DNA of 64,000 nt, from the NCBI GenBank assembly GCA_016788785.1, contig JAEUSM010000006.1:124001-188000 (forward strand), in the 5' to 3' direction. This DNA is from Candidatus Kapaibacterium sp. GTDB taxonomy: Bacteria > Bacteroidota > Ignavibacteria > Kapaibacteriales > JAEUSM01. Shown here piece by piece: positions 27,092-36,185 of this stretch. The notes beneath the pieces are model-generated. The model saw nothing but the letters and a program-made list of their open reading frames with translations. It was not told the DNA's origin and ran no database searches. A program made the position numbers and the translations under genes. Numbering within the stretch: the first letter of the stretch is position 1; the number at the start of each line of letters is the position of its first letter.

Positions 27092-29536
27092 TTATTGGAC
27101 TAATACCAAAGTATGTACTTGTTGAGAACCATTTGCAAATGATATTTTCAAAAAGAATGTTCCTGAACCAAGTCCAGAAGGTATCTGAACATCATTTCTA
27201 AACCCAGAAATTGGCGTTGTTTGCACTAATTGTCCTTGAACATCATAGAATTCAGCTATAGACAGTTCAAGTTTAGAATCGATAGATAAACTCTTATTTC
27301 CAACCAAACGAATTGTTGACTCATTTACTCCTTTGGGAGATTCTTGTACGCCAACTGGAGGTGCACCAGACCCACTGACAACAAACGAAAATTCTGAATT
27401 TAACGCCGTAGAATACAAGGTAATCGTATCTCTATATTGTCTAATTTCACTTGGCGTAAATGTTCCTTTGAGAGTAAATGTTGGAGTAGAAATTGTCTTT
27501 GGTAATGAAGAAAGAAATTCATTATCAATAGAAAATACTACATTTTTATTACTCAAAGATGAAACTGAAAATGATGTTGTTGGAGTAGCAGTCAAAGAAA
27601 TTTCAAATGAATGTGGTTTTCCGATTTCTTTTGCCCCTAAATTCAGTTCTGTTGGAGAAGTTATTGACAAAACAGTATTTGGGGAAGGTGCCTTAGACAG
27701 TAACCAATCTACAACCCTATTTACAAATAGTTTTCGTTGATTTCTATTTTGTACCCAGGCATCCAATGAAACTGTGTACATAAATATCTTCGCATCATTG
27801 TCAGTCATTCCAACTCCTACTACATTCTCAGTTTTGTCATCCGCATAAACAAATGGTTGTGATTTCGAACCAGAAGTAATACCTAAGATATCAGTAAATG
27901 TAGAGGAAAATGTTGGGCTAGTATTGATTTGGGCTGATATATCAGAAAAATATTGTGATGAAATGACACCTTTTACTGGAAATGCAACAGGTAGATTGTT
28001 TTGAGTTCTATTGAGACTACTATTCAACTCAATACCCATTGTATTCGATAAAAAGTTTCTTACTAAGGTTACTTTTCCATCATTTGCAGGAGTCGTATCC
28101 TTCAATGCCCACCAAGTTGCTCTTGGTGCAATGATGAATACTTTTTTGTTGTTATTATATGCATCAATAATTCTTGAAATAAAATTAGGTGTATTATTAG
28201 AAACTGAAGCCAATGGAATTCCATTTCTATTTTCTTGTTTCAAAATTGTTCCACCATGTAGGGCAAATATTGATACATCAAAATTCGTGATTGGATAAGC
28301 ACTGAGCAATGAATCTGCATACCGCATTGAAACTGTTTCTTTATGGTATTGTGCAGTTTTCAAATCATTCATCAAAACTGTATCTAACGATCGTTCTCCA
28401 AAAGTATAAACTACGTTTTTTGCATTGGAAGATAAACAATGAAAATATTCGTTTGACGGAATATCAATTTTTTCAGAAACTCCATAAGCAAATACTTTAA
28501 TATGCTGAAAGTACGCAGTATCGGTTGTCGATTGTAATGTTACTGTATATTCGGCACTTGCACCAGCATTAATCATTTGTGACTCAGGTTGGCACGAAAA
28601 ATTCCATCCGTTTGGCATTGGAGAACCAGCCGTATCGAGTACCAATTTCACTTCTAAAGCTTCAGTATTAGGGTTTTTCACTGAAAATCTTCTTGTAACA
28701 GAACTGTTAGAGCCTATCGTTGGATATTTTGAATCTAAAAGTGCTAATTCAGTTTTTGTTTCTTTGTAATCAGTTGCACATTGAAATACTTGTCTGCTAC
28801 TAGTATCTTGTACAAAAACTACTGGATAGGACATATCATTTGGCCAATATTCGTTTTCTAATGGTTTGTATTTTCGAACAAAGGTTTGCTCTACATTTGG
28901 AGTAAGTGTAAGTGGAATTCCACCATTTGGTAGCATTTCCATAAACACATCTTCAAAGTCAACCTTTTCATTAGAACCATTTAAAATAAATGGTAATTTT
29001 GGTAAATAGACACGTCTATTGACAATTGCTATAAAAAGTCTTGCATTCGATGGTAAAGCAACTGATGTTCTCACTTTGACTGTAACTGCTAAAGAATCTC
29101 CTTCTATAGTTTGATCAACGGACAAAGAAACTGGTGTCATTTGTTCACGAGCAGTATCTACTCGTTGGTTAGCTTGATTTTCATTGGCTGGATTGGCTGA
29201 ACCTGTACCATTGACACGAATATTAGGGATTCCTGAAACAAAATTATTGCTTGAAAGCATATTATAAAATGAAGCTCTATCATGTATGCCTTGAATATTT
29301 TCTAAATACAAAGGATCATCCGCAGGTGGAAACTTAACATGATATCTAATTGAAAAGACATCTTCTGTTGGCTTAACTATTTTTGCTAATATTGGACCTG
29401 CAAGTTTACAAGGTTTGCACGTTGCAGAGGTGAATTCCTCAATAAGGATGTTTTTTTTGACCATTGCCTGAGAAAATGCAAAATGGTACGACGAAATCAT
29501 CATTAAAATCAGAACCAATGTAGAATGTAGTTTCAT
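27092..29536 (-). CDS. Secreted Omp28-like protein with thioredoxin-like CxxC and T9SS C-terminal domain
   Basis: The 814-residue protein has a signal peptide (starting MKLHSTLVLILMMISSYHFA) and an N-terminal thioredoxin-like/Omp28 region with the redox motif 'TSATCKPCKL' at about residues 34-43. A middle part contains beta-sandwich sequence and a region near 425-580 resembling a 'FALHGG' flavodoxin- or caspase-like fold. The C-terminal 75 residues ('IAEFYDVQGQLVQTT' to the end) look like a T9SS sorting domain. Secretion to the surface by T9SS is therefore likely. The CxxC may serve disulfide exchange, but the substrate is unknown. I chose the ATG at 29536, because a longer frame would overlap queE by 28 bases and place 15 non-signal residues ahead of the leader. 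Confidence 0.75.
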   Translation of the reverse strand: MKLHSTLVLILMMISSYHFAFSQAMVKKNILIEEFTSATCKPCKLAGPILAKIVKPTEDVFSIRYHVKFPPADDPLYLENIQGIHDRASFYNMLSSNNFVSGIPNIRVNGTGSANPANENQANQRVDTAREQMTPVSLSVDQTIEGDSLAVTVKVRTSVALPSNARLFIAIVNRRVYLPKLPFILNGSNEKVDFEDVFMEMLPNGGIPLTLTPNVEQTFVRKYKPLENEYWPNDMSYPVVFVQDTSSRQVFQCATDYKETKTELALLDSKYPTIGSNSSVTRRFSVKNPNTEALEVKLVLDTAGSPMPNGWNFSCQPESQMINAGASAEYTVTLQSTTDTAYFQHIKVFAYGVSEKIDIPSNEYFHCLSSNAKNVVYTFGERSLDTVLMNDLKTAQYHKETVSMRYADSLLSAYPITNFDVSIFALHGGTILKQENRNGIPLASVSNNTPNFISRIIDAYNNNKKVFIIAPRATWWALKDTTPANDGKVTLVRNFLSNTMGIELNSSLNRTQNNLPVAFPVKGVISSQYFSDISAQINTSPTFSSTFTDILGITSGSKSQPFVYADDKTENVVGVGMTDNDAKIFMYTVSLDAWVQNRNQRKLFVNRVVDWLLSKAPSPNTVLSITSPTELNLGAKEIGKPHSFEISLTATPTTSFSVSSLSNKNVVFSIDNEFLSSLPKTISTPTFTLKGTFTPSEIRQYRDTITLYSTALNSEFSFVVSGSGAPPVGVQESPKGVNESTIRLVGNKSLSIDSKLELSIAEFYDVQGQLVQTTPISGFRNDVQIPSGLGSGTFFLKISFANGSQQVHTLVLVQ

Positions 29537-29553
29537 TATAACCTCAAATAAAG

Positions 29554-30243
29554 TTAAACACCTCTTGTAGAAGGGTCCCAAATATACTTATGTAATTGAA
29601 TTTGAAAACGAATATTTTTTCCAGTTTCCAATATTTTTTCGGCTAATGTCTGGTAGGACATTTTCGAAAATACTGGAGAAAATAATACTGTTGTTTTGTT
29701 GGTTAAATCGTATTGTTTACAAATTTGTAAAGCAAATAAAAAATCTTCGTCTGTGCCAATGACAAATTTCACTTCATCTTTTGAATCAATGTATTGAAAA
29801 TTGTCATACAGATTAAATTTTGTCATATTAGATGATGGGCATTTGACATCAAGAATCTTTACAACTCTTGGGTCTACCTTTTCTAAGGATATATGACCAG
29901 CAGTTTCAATTGCAACAGTTTTTCCAATATCAATTAAATACGTGAAAAAGTCAAAAACATTTTCTTGTTCCAACGGTTCTCCACCTGTAAACTCAACAAA
30001 TGAGCATGGTTTTGATTGAATGTACTCTAAAACTGATTGTAATGTCATTACATTTCCACCGACATTTTTATTTAATGCATACGGAGTATCGCAATAGGAA
30101 CAACGGAGTTTACATCCATGAAGTCGAATGAAAATACAGGGTAATCCACTACGTGTTCCTTCTCCTTGAATGGAAAAGAACATCTCATTTATGTTGAGGG
30201 TTTTTGAAAGTAAATCCTTGTTTGTTTCCAAAGTATTATTCAT
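29554..30243 (-). CDS. queE: 7-carboxy-7-deazaguanine synthase (radical SAM)
   Basis: QueE converts carboxytetrahydropterin to carboxydeazaguanine in the synthesis of queuosine and related deazapurines. The 229-residue protein shows 'EMFFSIQGEGTRSGLPCIFI' and the radical-SAM cluster motif Cys-X3-Cys-X2-Cys in 'LHGCKLRCSYCDTPYAL', followed by 'CSFVEFTGGEPLEQENV', all characteristic of QueE. No other queuosine gene is in the window. It is the first gene of the minus-strand operon and diverges from hrcA across a 95-base gap. Confidence 0.94.
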   Translation of the reverse strand: MNNTLETNKDLLSKTLNINEMFFSIQGEGTRSGLPCIFIRLHGCKLRCSYCDTPYALNKNVGGNVMTLQSVLEYIQSKPCSFVEFTGGEPLEQENVFDFFTYLIDIGKTVAIETAGHISLEKVDPRVVKILDVKCPSSNMTKFNLYDNFQYIDSKDEVKFVIGTDEDFLFALQICKQYDLTNKTTVLFSPVFSKMSYQTLAEKILETGKNIRFQIQLHKYIWDPSTRGV

Positions 30244-30287
30244 AAAATTCTCAAAAGAGATTTACGTCGAACAGTATTGAACTAAAA

Positions 30288-30317
30288 TTGATACAATACG
30301 GTACACAGCTCTAAATA
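30288..30317 (+). promoter_or_regulatory. Candidate sigma-70-type promoter for hrcA operon
   Basis: TTGATA and TAAATA are separated by 18 bases, about 20 bases ahead of the hrcA ATG. The divergent queE promoter must share the same 95-base gap, but I see no clear elements for it. The CIRCE operator (TTAGCACTC-N9-GAGTGCTAA), normally bound by HrcA, is not present in this gap or in front of grpE. Confidence 0.4.
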
Positions 30318-30338
30318 TTTGTAAGTTCTTTGCCTACA

Positions 30339-31382
30339 ATGATAAATCATACTAATTCTCATCAAAATAATTTGACGGAAAGGGAGAAAAACATTCTTCG
30401 TAGTATAGTTTATTCCTATATACTCAATGCATCGCCTGTTGGTTCAAGATATTTGTCTAAAACTCTCTCAGAAGAAGTTCTACTTAGTCCAGCAACAATA
30501 AGAAATGTGATGAGTGATTTGCAAGAAAAAGAACTCATTCGTCACGCTCACATTTCCAGTGGTCGTATTCCTACCGATAAAGGGTATAGGTTGTACGTTG
30601 ATTCTTTAATGAAAGATGAATTGTTGTCAAACAAAGAAATTACAACAATTACAAACTCTATTCTTACCGAAAAAAACGATTTTCTCAAAGATGTTTCAAA
30701 CATTTTATCAACCTTATCAAATTGCCTGAGTGTCGTCAAATTTCCGTACTTAGTTGATATTATTGTCCAAAAAGTTGAGGTGATTCAACTAACTTCTACT
30801 CGAATTGTGGTAGTACTAGCTTTAGAATCTCCGTATGTTCGAACTCTAACATTGGAAACAGATACAGAAATTAGTTTTGACAACATTCAATATCTTACGA
30901 GTATTATCAACGAAAAAATTAGTGGAAAATCACTAAGTTTTTTGAGAAATCACTTCTCTTCCATTATAACCGAAACTTCAATTAACAATCATCCGTTGGT
31001 TAGATTATTTGTTGATTCGATAGACTCACTCTTTGAAGTATATAGAACAAATGATTCCAATATCATTATTTCCGGTGCAAACAAACTTGTTGATCTACCA
31101 GACTTTGAGACAATAACCAGCGTTAAAGGAGTGATTGAACTCATTGAAAACGAGGATATTATTGTGCATTTGGTTGAAAGTATAGAAGGTAGTGACCAAG
31201 ACTCGACTGTCCTCATTGGCTCAGAAATAGGGAATGAACGACTTGAAGATTATGCCATGTTAGTGAGCTCCTACACAGTTGGCAAAGCTCAAGGTTCAAT
31301 TGGACTTATAGGTCCAAAGAGAATGAATTACTCAAAATTGCTGTCAATTTTGAAATTAGTTTCCCAAACAATATCTAAGTAA
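30339..31382 (+). CDS. hrcA: Heat-inducible transcription repressor HrcA
   Basis: HrcA represses class I heat-shock genes by binding CIRCE operators, with GroEL modulating its activity. The 347-residue protein carries the N-terminal winged helix ('LTEREKNILRSIVYSYI', 'PVGSRYLSK', 'LLSPATIRNVMSDLQEKELI', 'HAHISSGRIPTDKGYRLYVD') and the GAF-like and C-terminal regions of the family ('IGSEIGNERLEDYAMLVSSY'). I use the ATG at 30339 rather than an in-frame TTG three codons upstream. It heads a plus-strand set with grpE and dnaJ, but dnaK and groEL are not here and no CIRCE is visible. Confidence 0.95.
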   Translation: MINHTNSHQNNLTEREKNILRSIVYSYILNASPVGSRYLSKTLSEEVLLSPATIRNVMSDLQEKELIRHAHISSGRIPTDKGYRLYVDSLMKDELLSNKEITTITNSILTEKNDFLKDVSNILSTLSNCLSVVKFPYLVDIIVQKVEVIQLTSTRIVVVLALESPYVRTLTLETDTEISFDNIQYLTSIINEKISGKSLSFLRNHFSSIITETSINNHPLVRLFVDSIDSLFEVYRTNDSNIIISGANKLVDLPDFETITSVKGVIELIENEDIIVHLVESIEGSDQDSTVLIGSEIGNERLEDYAMLVSSYTVGKAQGSIGLIGPKRMNYSKLLSILKLVSQTISK

Positions 31383-31422
31383 ACATTTATTTTACGGACA
31401 ATTCGTCAAAGGATTTCAATTT

Positions 31423-32007
31423 ATGGATATTAAAAACATTAAGAATACATACTTAAAAAACGAAGCAATTAACGATATGTCAAAAAAGAATGAACAAGTT
31501 GATACACCTGTAGTTGACCAAGAAGTAGAAATAGAAACTTCTAATCAACAAGAACGCATTGTAGCTTTGGAAAAAGAAATAGAAGAACTTAAAGATCTTG
31601 CTTTACGTAAAACCGCTGAATTGGAGAACTTTAGAAAACGAACCATCAAAGAAAAGCAAGATATTGTAGAATATGCAAATGAAAAACTTTTAGCTAAATT
31701 ACTTCCTATTATTGATGATTTAGAAGTTGCAATAACAACGACAGAAAAAACACACGATTTCGCTGCTTTCTTTGAAGGTATGAAATTGATTCAAACAAAA
31801 ACACATAAAACATTTGAAGAAGTTGGAGTTACTCCAATAGAGATAGAGCCAAATACTCCATTCAACGTTGATTTTCATGAGGCAATTATGTTAACACCTT
31901 CTGAAACAATTGAAGAGGGAAACATAGTTCAGCAAGTTCAAAAGGGGTATTTATTACGTGAAAAAGTTTTACGTCATTCAAAAGTTATCACTTCATCTGG
32001 AAAATAA
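31423..32007 (+). CDS. grpE: Nucleotide exchange factor GrpE
   Basis: GrpE releases ADP from DnaK in the cytoplasmic Hsp70 cycle. The 194-residue product has the long N-terminal coiled coil (about 45-90, 'LKDLALRKTAELENFRKRTI') and the C-terminal beta-wing ending 'VQQVQKGYLLREKVLRHSKV', which is diagnostic. An internal ATG at codon 19 (31477) is a plausible alternative start. It lies 40 bases after hrcA and 3 bases before dnaJ, the common heat-shock gene order. Confidence 0.95.
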   Translation: MDIKNIKNTYLKNEAINDMSKKNEQVDTPVVDQEVEIETSNQQERIVALEKEIEELKDLALRKTAELENFRKRTIKEKQDIVEYANEKLLAKLLPIIDDLEVAITTTEKTHDFAAFFEGMKLIQTKTHKTFEEVGVTPIEIEPNTPFNVDFHEAIMLTPSETIEEGNIVQQVQKGYLLREKVLRHSKVITSSGK

Positions 32008-32010
32008 AAA

Positions 32011-33153
32011 ATGAAAAGAGATTATTACGAAATACTTGGTGTTTCTAAAGATTCTTCCATAGATACTATCAAATCCGCATATAGAAAATTAGCATTACAA
32101 TATCACCCTGATAGAAATCCAGACAACAAGGAAGCTGAAGAAAAATTCAAAGAAGCAACAGAGGCGTATGAAGTTCTTTCGGATGCTACAAAGCGACAGC
32201 GATATGACCAATTTGGCTTCCAAGGTGTCAATTCTGGCTTTGGGCAAAGTAGTGCATCATACGATGATATTTTTTCATCATTCGGTGATGTATTTGGAGA
32301 CTTCTTTGGTGGAGGTCGTGGAGGTGGAAGACGTTCTGCAAGACCTGTTGGAGAACCTGGTTCTGATATTAAAATTCGATTGCCATTGACCTTAGAAGAA
32401 ATTGCTTCAGGTGTTGAAAAAACTATCAAAGTTAAAAAACAAGTAAGTTGTACTACTTGTTCAGGTAGTGGAGCTAAAGCCGGTTCTGGTTATGCAACTT
32501 GTACCACTTGTAAGGGTCAAGGAGAAATCCGACAAGTAAGCCGTTCAGTATTTGGTCAATTTGTAAATATTACTGCTTGTCCTACATGTAATGGAAGTGG
32601 TAAAACTATCAAAGAACGTTGTACTCAATGTAGCGGTGAAGGTAGAAATTCTGAAGAATCAAATATCAAATTCTCTGTACCAGCTGGTGTTTCTAATGGA
32701 AATTACATACATTTGCGAGGTCAAGGAAACGCTGGTAAACGTGGTGGAGAAGCAGGTGATATCATAGTAATCATTGAAGAAAAAGAACATAAATATTTTA
32801 TTCGTGAAGAAAATGATATACTCTTTGATTTGACCATTTCCTTTATTGATGCAACATTGGGAACAGAAGTTGAAGTTCCAACGTTGGATTCCCCTGCAAT
32901 ACTAAAAATTGAAGCAGGAACTCAACCGGGAACTATCTTACAAATGAAAGACAAAGGTATTCCAAAGCTTAATTCGTATGGCAAAGGTGATCAATTAGTC
33001 CGAGTGAATATTTTCGTTCCAACGAATGTAAGTTCTAAAGAAAAATCAATTCTAAAAGAACTTCAGCATTCAAAACATTTTGTACCAGACCAAAAAGAAA
33101 ATACAAAAGGGAAAAAAGATTTTTTCGATAAAGTTCGAGAAGCACTTTTCTAA
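32011..33153 (+). CDS. dnaJ: Chaperone DnaJ (Hsp40)
   Basis: DnaJ delivers unfolded proteins to DnaK and stimulates its ATPase. The 380-residue protein has an N-terminal J domain ('[20 protein letters not shown]') with the essential HPD in '[13 protein letters not shown]', a Gly/Phe-rich linker (about 75-115, '[12 protein letters not shown]'), and four zinc-finger CxxCxGxG repeats at about 147-215 (such as '[14 protein letters not shown]' and 'CPTCNGSGK'). The C-terminal substrate-binding domains follow. All features of a type I DnaJ are intact. It begins 3 bases after grpE. Confidence 0.97.
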   Translation: MKRDYYEILGVSKDSSIDTIKSAYRKLALQYHPDRNPDNKEAEEKFKEATEAYEVLSDATKRQRYDQFGFQGVNSGFGQSSASYDDIFSSFGDVFGDFFGGGRGGGRRSARPVGEPGSDIKIRLPLTLEEIASGVEKTIKVKKQVSCTTCSGSGAKAGSGYATCTTCKGQGEIRQVSRSVFGQFVNITACPTCNGSGKTIKERCTQCSGEGRNSEESNIKFSVPAGVSNGNYIHLRGQGNAGKRGGEAGDIIVIIEEKEHKYFIREENDILFDLTISFIDATLGTEVEVPTLDSPAILKIEAGTQPGTILQMKDKGIPKLNSYGKGDQLVRVNIFVPTNVSSKEKSILKELQHSKHFVPDQKENTKGKKDFFDKVREALF

Positions 33154-33158
33154 CAGAA

Positions 33159-33737
33159 ATGAAAAAGCTCTATGAGAAACTTTCCGATATTTTTTATGTA
33201 ACCAAAAGTGAAATCCGGTTAACTGCTACAATTTTCGGAATCGTTCTCTTGGGATATGGAATCAGTGTTTTAACTTCAAATTATGATGTTGGCGAACGAA
33301 ATTTCCAACAACTTTTAGACTCTTTACAGCATGTTGATTCTTTAAAAAAAGTTACCTCTATTAGAATAGAAAGTGAACAATCTCAAGAAGGTTTTGAACC
33401 GAATCCAATTGAGGTAGATTCGAAGGGAAAAATACGTTCCATTCAATCCTTAGAAAGTGAAATAGGAAATTCTACTGAAAATCAAGATCAAAATCTTGGT
33501 AAATATCAGACCTATAATAAAAAAGAATTACCTTCTCATTTGGTCGATATAAATAAAGCATCTAAACGAAGATTAATGGAACTACCAGGAATTGGTGAAA
33601 AAACTGCCGAAATAATAATTCAATATAGGAAAATGGATACCTTTCGTCGTATTGAAGATATTCAAAATGTGAAAGGAATTGGACCTAAAAAGTTTGAAAA
33701 GATGAAACCCTTTATTACTGTGAAGAAAAAACAATGA
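33159..33737 (+). CDS. Membrane-anchored helix-hairpin-helix protein (ComEA-like)
   Basis: The 192-residue protein has one N-terminal membrane helix (about residues 22-38, 'ATIFGIVLLGYGISVLTS'), a polar linker and two C-terminal helix-hairpin-helix motifs ('HLVDINKASKRRLMELPGIG' and 'NVKGIGPKKFEKM'), about residues 127-190. ComEA proteins of this layout bind double-stranded DNA at the outer face of the inner membrane during uptake. Competence in this organism is not shown here, so DNA binding is the firm part and uptake is inference. It lies 5 bases after dnaJ, and its stop overlaps the next start, so the following gene is coupled to it. Confidence 0.8.
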   Translation: MKKLYEKLSDIFYVTKSEIRLTATIFGIVLLGYGISVLTSNYDVGERNFQQLLDSLQHVDSLKKVTSIRIESEQSQEGFEPNPIEVDSKGKIRSIQSLESEIGNSTENQDQNLGKYQTYNKKELPSHLVDINKASKRRLMELPGIGEKTAEIIIQYRKMDTFRRIEDIQNVKGIGPKKFEKMKPFITVKKKQ

Positions 33738-34666
33738 AAAACACCCTATCATTCCATTTTGAGTCTGAATTAACCACAGTATGCGGATTATCGAAAAACT
33801 CTAAGGGGTTAGAATTAACAACTATTGAGACCATTCAAAAAGGAATACCAGCTCTTGGAGATAATGTTGCAATTTTTAAAAATAGTCTTTCAAAGGTATT
33901 AAAGGAAGTTGAATCACTCATCATAAATGCAGATAGAATCACCATTTCACTCCCAGCTGAAACATCGTTAGCAAAACAAATTCCATATATCGATGCTCAT
34001 GAAGAAGAAAAACTTCGAGAACTTTTAACATTTGAAATTGAGTTACTATTTCCTAAATTTACTGTCGATGATTTCTTCGTAAAGTTATTCCCACTTGAAG
34101 GTAAAAGCAAATCAGCACAAATGCAACTTGCTATTTTGATGGAAAAGAATTTAATGCAGGCAATACAAGAAACCTTTGCCAATTTTGGTAAAAAGGTTGA
34201 TGTTTTTCAAGTTCGTCAATTAGCTGCACATTCTACGTTTTTGTATAATTATCCCGAACTCCTCAATAATACTGTTGTAATTTTGGGTATACAAGAAAAG
34301 TTTTTAGACGTTTCAATTCTTCGAGAAGGTAAATTATTGTATTACGATTTGGCATCCTTCAATTCAGTAAAGGAATTAGGGTCTATTTGCCAAGTTGAAA
34401 TTACCAAATTACTCTCAGGAACAGTATCCTTTATTGATCATGTTTTTGTTTTTGGAAATAGTCTAACTGCTGAGTCCTTATCTCAAGCACATGCATCATT
34501 ATTCGGAATTATTCAAAAAGTTGAGCGATTAAATGCTTTTCGAATGATTACAACGGAATTAGACCAACGAACTAAAGAATATTGTTCTCGAACATCCCAC
34601 TTATTTGTACCATGTATTGGTTCAGCACTGTTAGATCCGCACAAAGTTAGTTTTGTCTTAGAATGA
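33734..34666 (+). CDS. PilM-like protein, possible pilus-assembly ATPase fold (tentative)
   Basis: The 310-residue protein has no signal peptide or membrane helix. The segment 'EEEKLRELLTFEIELLFPK' followed by 'TVDDFFVKLFPL' resembles the region of PilM-type actin-like proteins where a helix precedes an acidic strand. The rest is a mix of strands and helices with no clear nucleotide-binding motif, so membership is tentative. It overlaps the helix-hairpin-helix gene by ATGA and rsmD by ATGA, so all are translated as a unit. A PilM-like protein next to a ComEA-like one would suggest a type IV pilus or DNA-uptake link, but no pilus genes are in the window. Confidence 0.35.
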   Translation: MKNTLSFHFESELTTVCGLSKNSKGLELTTIETIQKGIPALGDNVAIFKNSLSKVLKEVESLIINADRITISLPAETSLAKQIPYIDAHEEEKLRELLTFEIELLFPKFTVDDFFVKLFPLEGKSKSAQMQLAILMEKNLMQAIQETFANFGKKVDVFQVRQLAAHSTFLYNYPELLNNTVVILGIQEKFLDVSILREGKLLYYDLASFNSVKELGSICQVEITKLLSGTVSFIDHVFVFGNSLTAESLSQAHASLFGIIQKVERLNAFRMITTELDQRTKEYCSRTSHLFVPCIGSALLDPHKVSFVLE

Positions 34667-35223
34667 GAATAACAAGCGGAGAATATAAAAACCGAGTTTT
34701 ATCTACTCAAATTCCCTCAACAACCCGTCCTACCACTGAGGCTTTACGGCAGTCTATTTTTTCTGCTTTAGCGTCCATTTCAATGGTAGAACATTCTATT
34801 TTTTTAGATTTGTTTGCAGGTACTGGTGCAATGGGATTGGAAGCAATAAGCCGTGGAGCTGCAAAGTCAGTATTTGTCGATAATCAAAAAGAAGCATTAC
34901 AATGTATAAAAGAAAATGTTTCGAGTCTACAAATTCCAAAATCAAAAGTTCAAGCATTTTATGGTGATGCAATTTCTGTTATTTCTTCTGGAGTATTATC
35001 TGATTCTTTTTCCTACATTTACATAGACCCACCGTACAAGAGCTTTTACACTGACCAACTTTTTGATTTGTTCGAAGACAAGAACCTTCTAAAATTTGAT
35101 AGCATAGTAATTACAGAATTACAGACAGGTATGAAGGTTCCAACAAAAATATTTGATACATTTGTATGTGTTAATACATTAGAAACACCACAAGCCTCTG
35201 TTCAATTTTGGAAACTACTATGA
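34663..35223 (+). CDS. rsmD: 16S rRNA guanine-966 N2-methyltransferase
   Basis: RsmD methylates guanine 966 of 16S rRNA using S-adenosylmethionine. The 186-residue product has the family start 'MRITSGEYKNRVLSTQIPST', the SAM-binding 'FLDLFAGTGAMGLEAISRGA' and the catalytic 'IYIDPPYKSF', with the Asp-Pro-Pro-Tyr of amino-methyltransferases. It overlaps its upstream neighbour by ATGA and coaD by ATGA, the usual rsmD-coaD arrangement. Confidence 0.95.
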   Translation: MRITSGEYKNRVLSTQIPSTTRPTTEALRQSIFSALASISMVEHSIFLDLFAGTGAMGLEAISRGAAKSVFVDNQKEALQCIKENVSSLQIPKSKVQAFYGDAISVISSGVLSDSFSYIYIDPPYKSFYTDQLFDLFEDKNLLKFDSIVITELQTGMKVPTKIFDTFVCVNTLETPQASVQFWKLL

Positions 35224-35702
35224 AAATAGCATTATATCCCGGTACTTTTGATCCGATTACCTACGGTCATATTGATGTAATTGAGCGAGCAACTCAATTA
35301 TTTGATCATTTGTATGTAGTTATTGCAATAAATTCAAAAAAGACACCATTATTTTCAACGGAAGAACGCATTGAATTAGCGGAGAAGAGCCTTTTACATC
35401 TTAATAATGTGAGTGTAGTTTCACATAATGGTTTATTAGTAGATTATGCAAAAAATATCAAAGCCTCTGCAATTGTCCGTGGTGTAAGAGCAGTAACTGA
35501 TTTTGAATATGAATTACAAATCGCTCAAATGAATCGAAAAATTGAACCAAGTATTTCTACAATCTTTCTCATGCCTCATGAAAAGTATTCTTATCTTAAC
35601 TCTTCAATAGTTCGTGAATTAGCTCGATATCATCAAAACGTTGATGAGTTTGTCTCTCTAGTAGTCTCAGAGGCATTACGAAATAAAAACAAAAAAGTAT
35701 AG
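35220..35702 (+). CDS. coaD: Phosphopantetheine adenylyltransferase
   Basis: CoaD transfers AMP to 4'-phosphopantetheine in coenzyme A synthesis. The 160-residue protein shows 'YPGTFDPITYGHIDVIERA' with the nucleotidyltransferase (T/H)xGH motif, 'AIVRGVRAVTDFEYE' and 'YSYLNSSIVRELARY', all standard. I chose the ATG at 35220, overlapping the rsmD stop, because the family starts directly with MKIALYPG. The final codons (ending KNKNKKV) are A-rich and also form the U-tract of the opposing terminator. Confidence 0.96.
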   Translation: MKIALYPGTFDPITYGHIDVIERATQLFDHLYVVIAINSKKTPLFSTEERIELAEKSLLHLNNVSVVSHNGLLVDYAKNIKASAIVRGVRAVTDFEYELQIAQMNRKIEPSISTIFLMPHEKYSYLNSSIVRELARYHQNVDEFVSLVVSEALRNKNKKV

Positions 35703-35726
35703 TATTTCCATTAGAAACACTATACT
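35696..35726. terminator. Convergent-gene hairpin terminator between coaD and sufA
   Basis: An inverted repeat AGTATAGT / ACTATACT with one inner mismatch and a further TTT/AAA pairing forms a 31-base hairpin. It overlaps the last codons of coaD on the plus strand. For the minus strand, the hairpin is followed by TTTTTTGTTTTT, which is a good intrinsic terminator for the SUF operon. On the plus side the flank is T-rich but weaker. Confidence 0.6.
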
Positions 35727-35759
35727 ATATTCATTTTCATGAATTTCTTTTTAGTCTAT

Positions 35760-36173
35760 TTACACACCAAAAGAGGAACCACAACCACATGTTTTGGTAG
35801 CATTTGGATTGTTGAAGGTAAATCCACGACCTGTTAGTCCATCAGAATAATCGAGCGTAATTCCCATTAAATAAAAAAGACTTTTGGTATCAATAAATAT
35901 TGATACGCCCTCAACATTCATAATGACATCATTATCACGTGAGGTAGCATCAAAACCTAAGGTGTAAGACATACCAGAGCATCCTCCACCTTTGATTCCA
36001 AGTCGTAAACCGTAATCATTGGGAATTGAGTTTTGTTCTTTGATATTTTTTACTTCATTTAGTGCTTTTGTGGTAACATGAATGTTATCATTTTCATCTG
36101 TACCAGTAACACCCGTTGGTATTGAAATAATTGGGGTAGCTTCCATTTTGGGTGGTGCCATTAAATCTATCAT
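35760..36173 (-). CDS. sufA: A-type Fe-S carrier protein (SufA/ErpA family)
   Basis: A-type carriers receive Fe-S clusters from the SUF scaffold and deliver them to apoproteins. The 137-residue product carries the three conserved cysteines: one in 'GGCSGMSYTLGF' and two in 'KTCGCGSSF' near the C-terminus. The first 30 residues are an extra N-terminal extension ('MIDLMAPPKMEATPI...') compared with the usual 105-120 residues. It is the last gene of the SUF operon, 12 bases after the Rrf2 regulator, and is followed by the hairpin shared with coaD. Which A-type subfamily (SufA, ErpA, IscA) is not settled by eye. Confidence 0.9.
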   Translation of the reverse strand: MIDLMAPPKMEATPIISIPTGVTGTDENDNIHVTTKALNEVKNIKEQNSIPNDYGLRLGIKGGGCSGMSYTLGFDATSRDNDVIMNVEGVSIFIDTKSLFYLMGITLDYSDGLTGRGFTFNNPNATKTCGCGSSFGV

Positions 36174-36185
36174 ATTGAACTCCTT

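Noticed and set aside
27333-28500. Plus-strand open frames opposite the Omp28-like gene
   Set aside because: Shadow frames with low-complexity content, no ribosome-binding site and no domain.
30244-31422. CIRCE operator near hrcA or grpE
   Set aside because: Neither gap contains TTAGCACTC or GAGTGCTAA, even in degenerate form.
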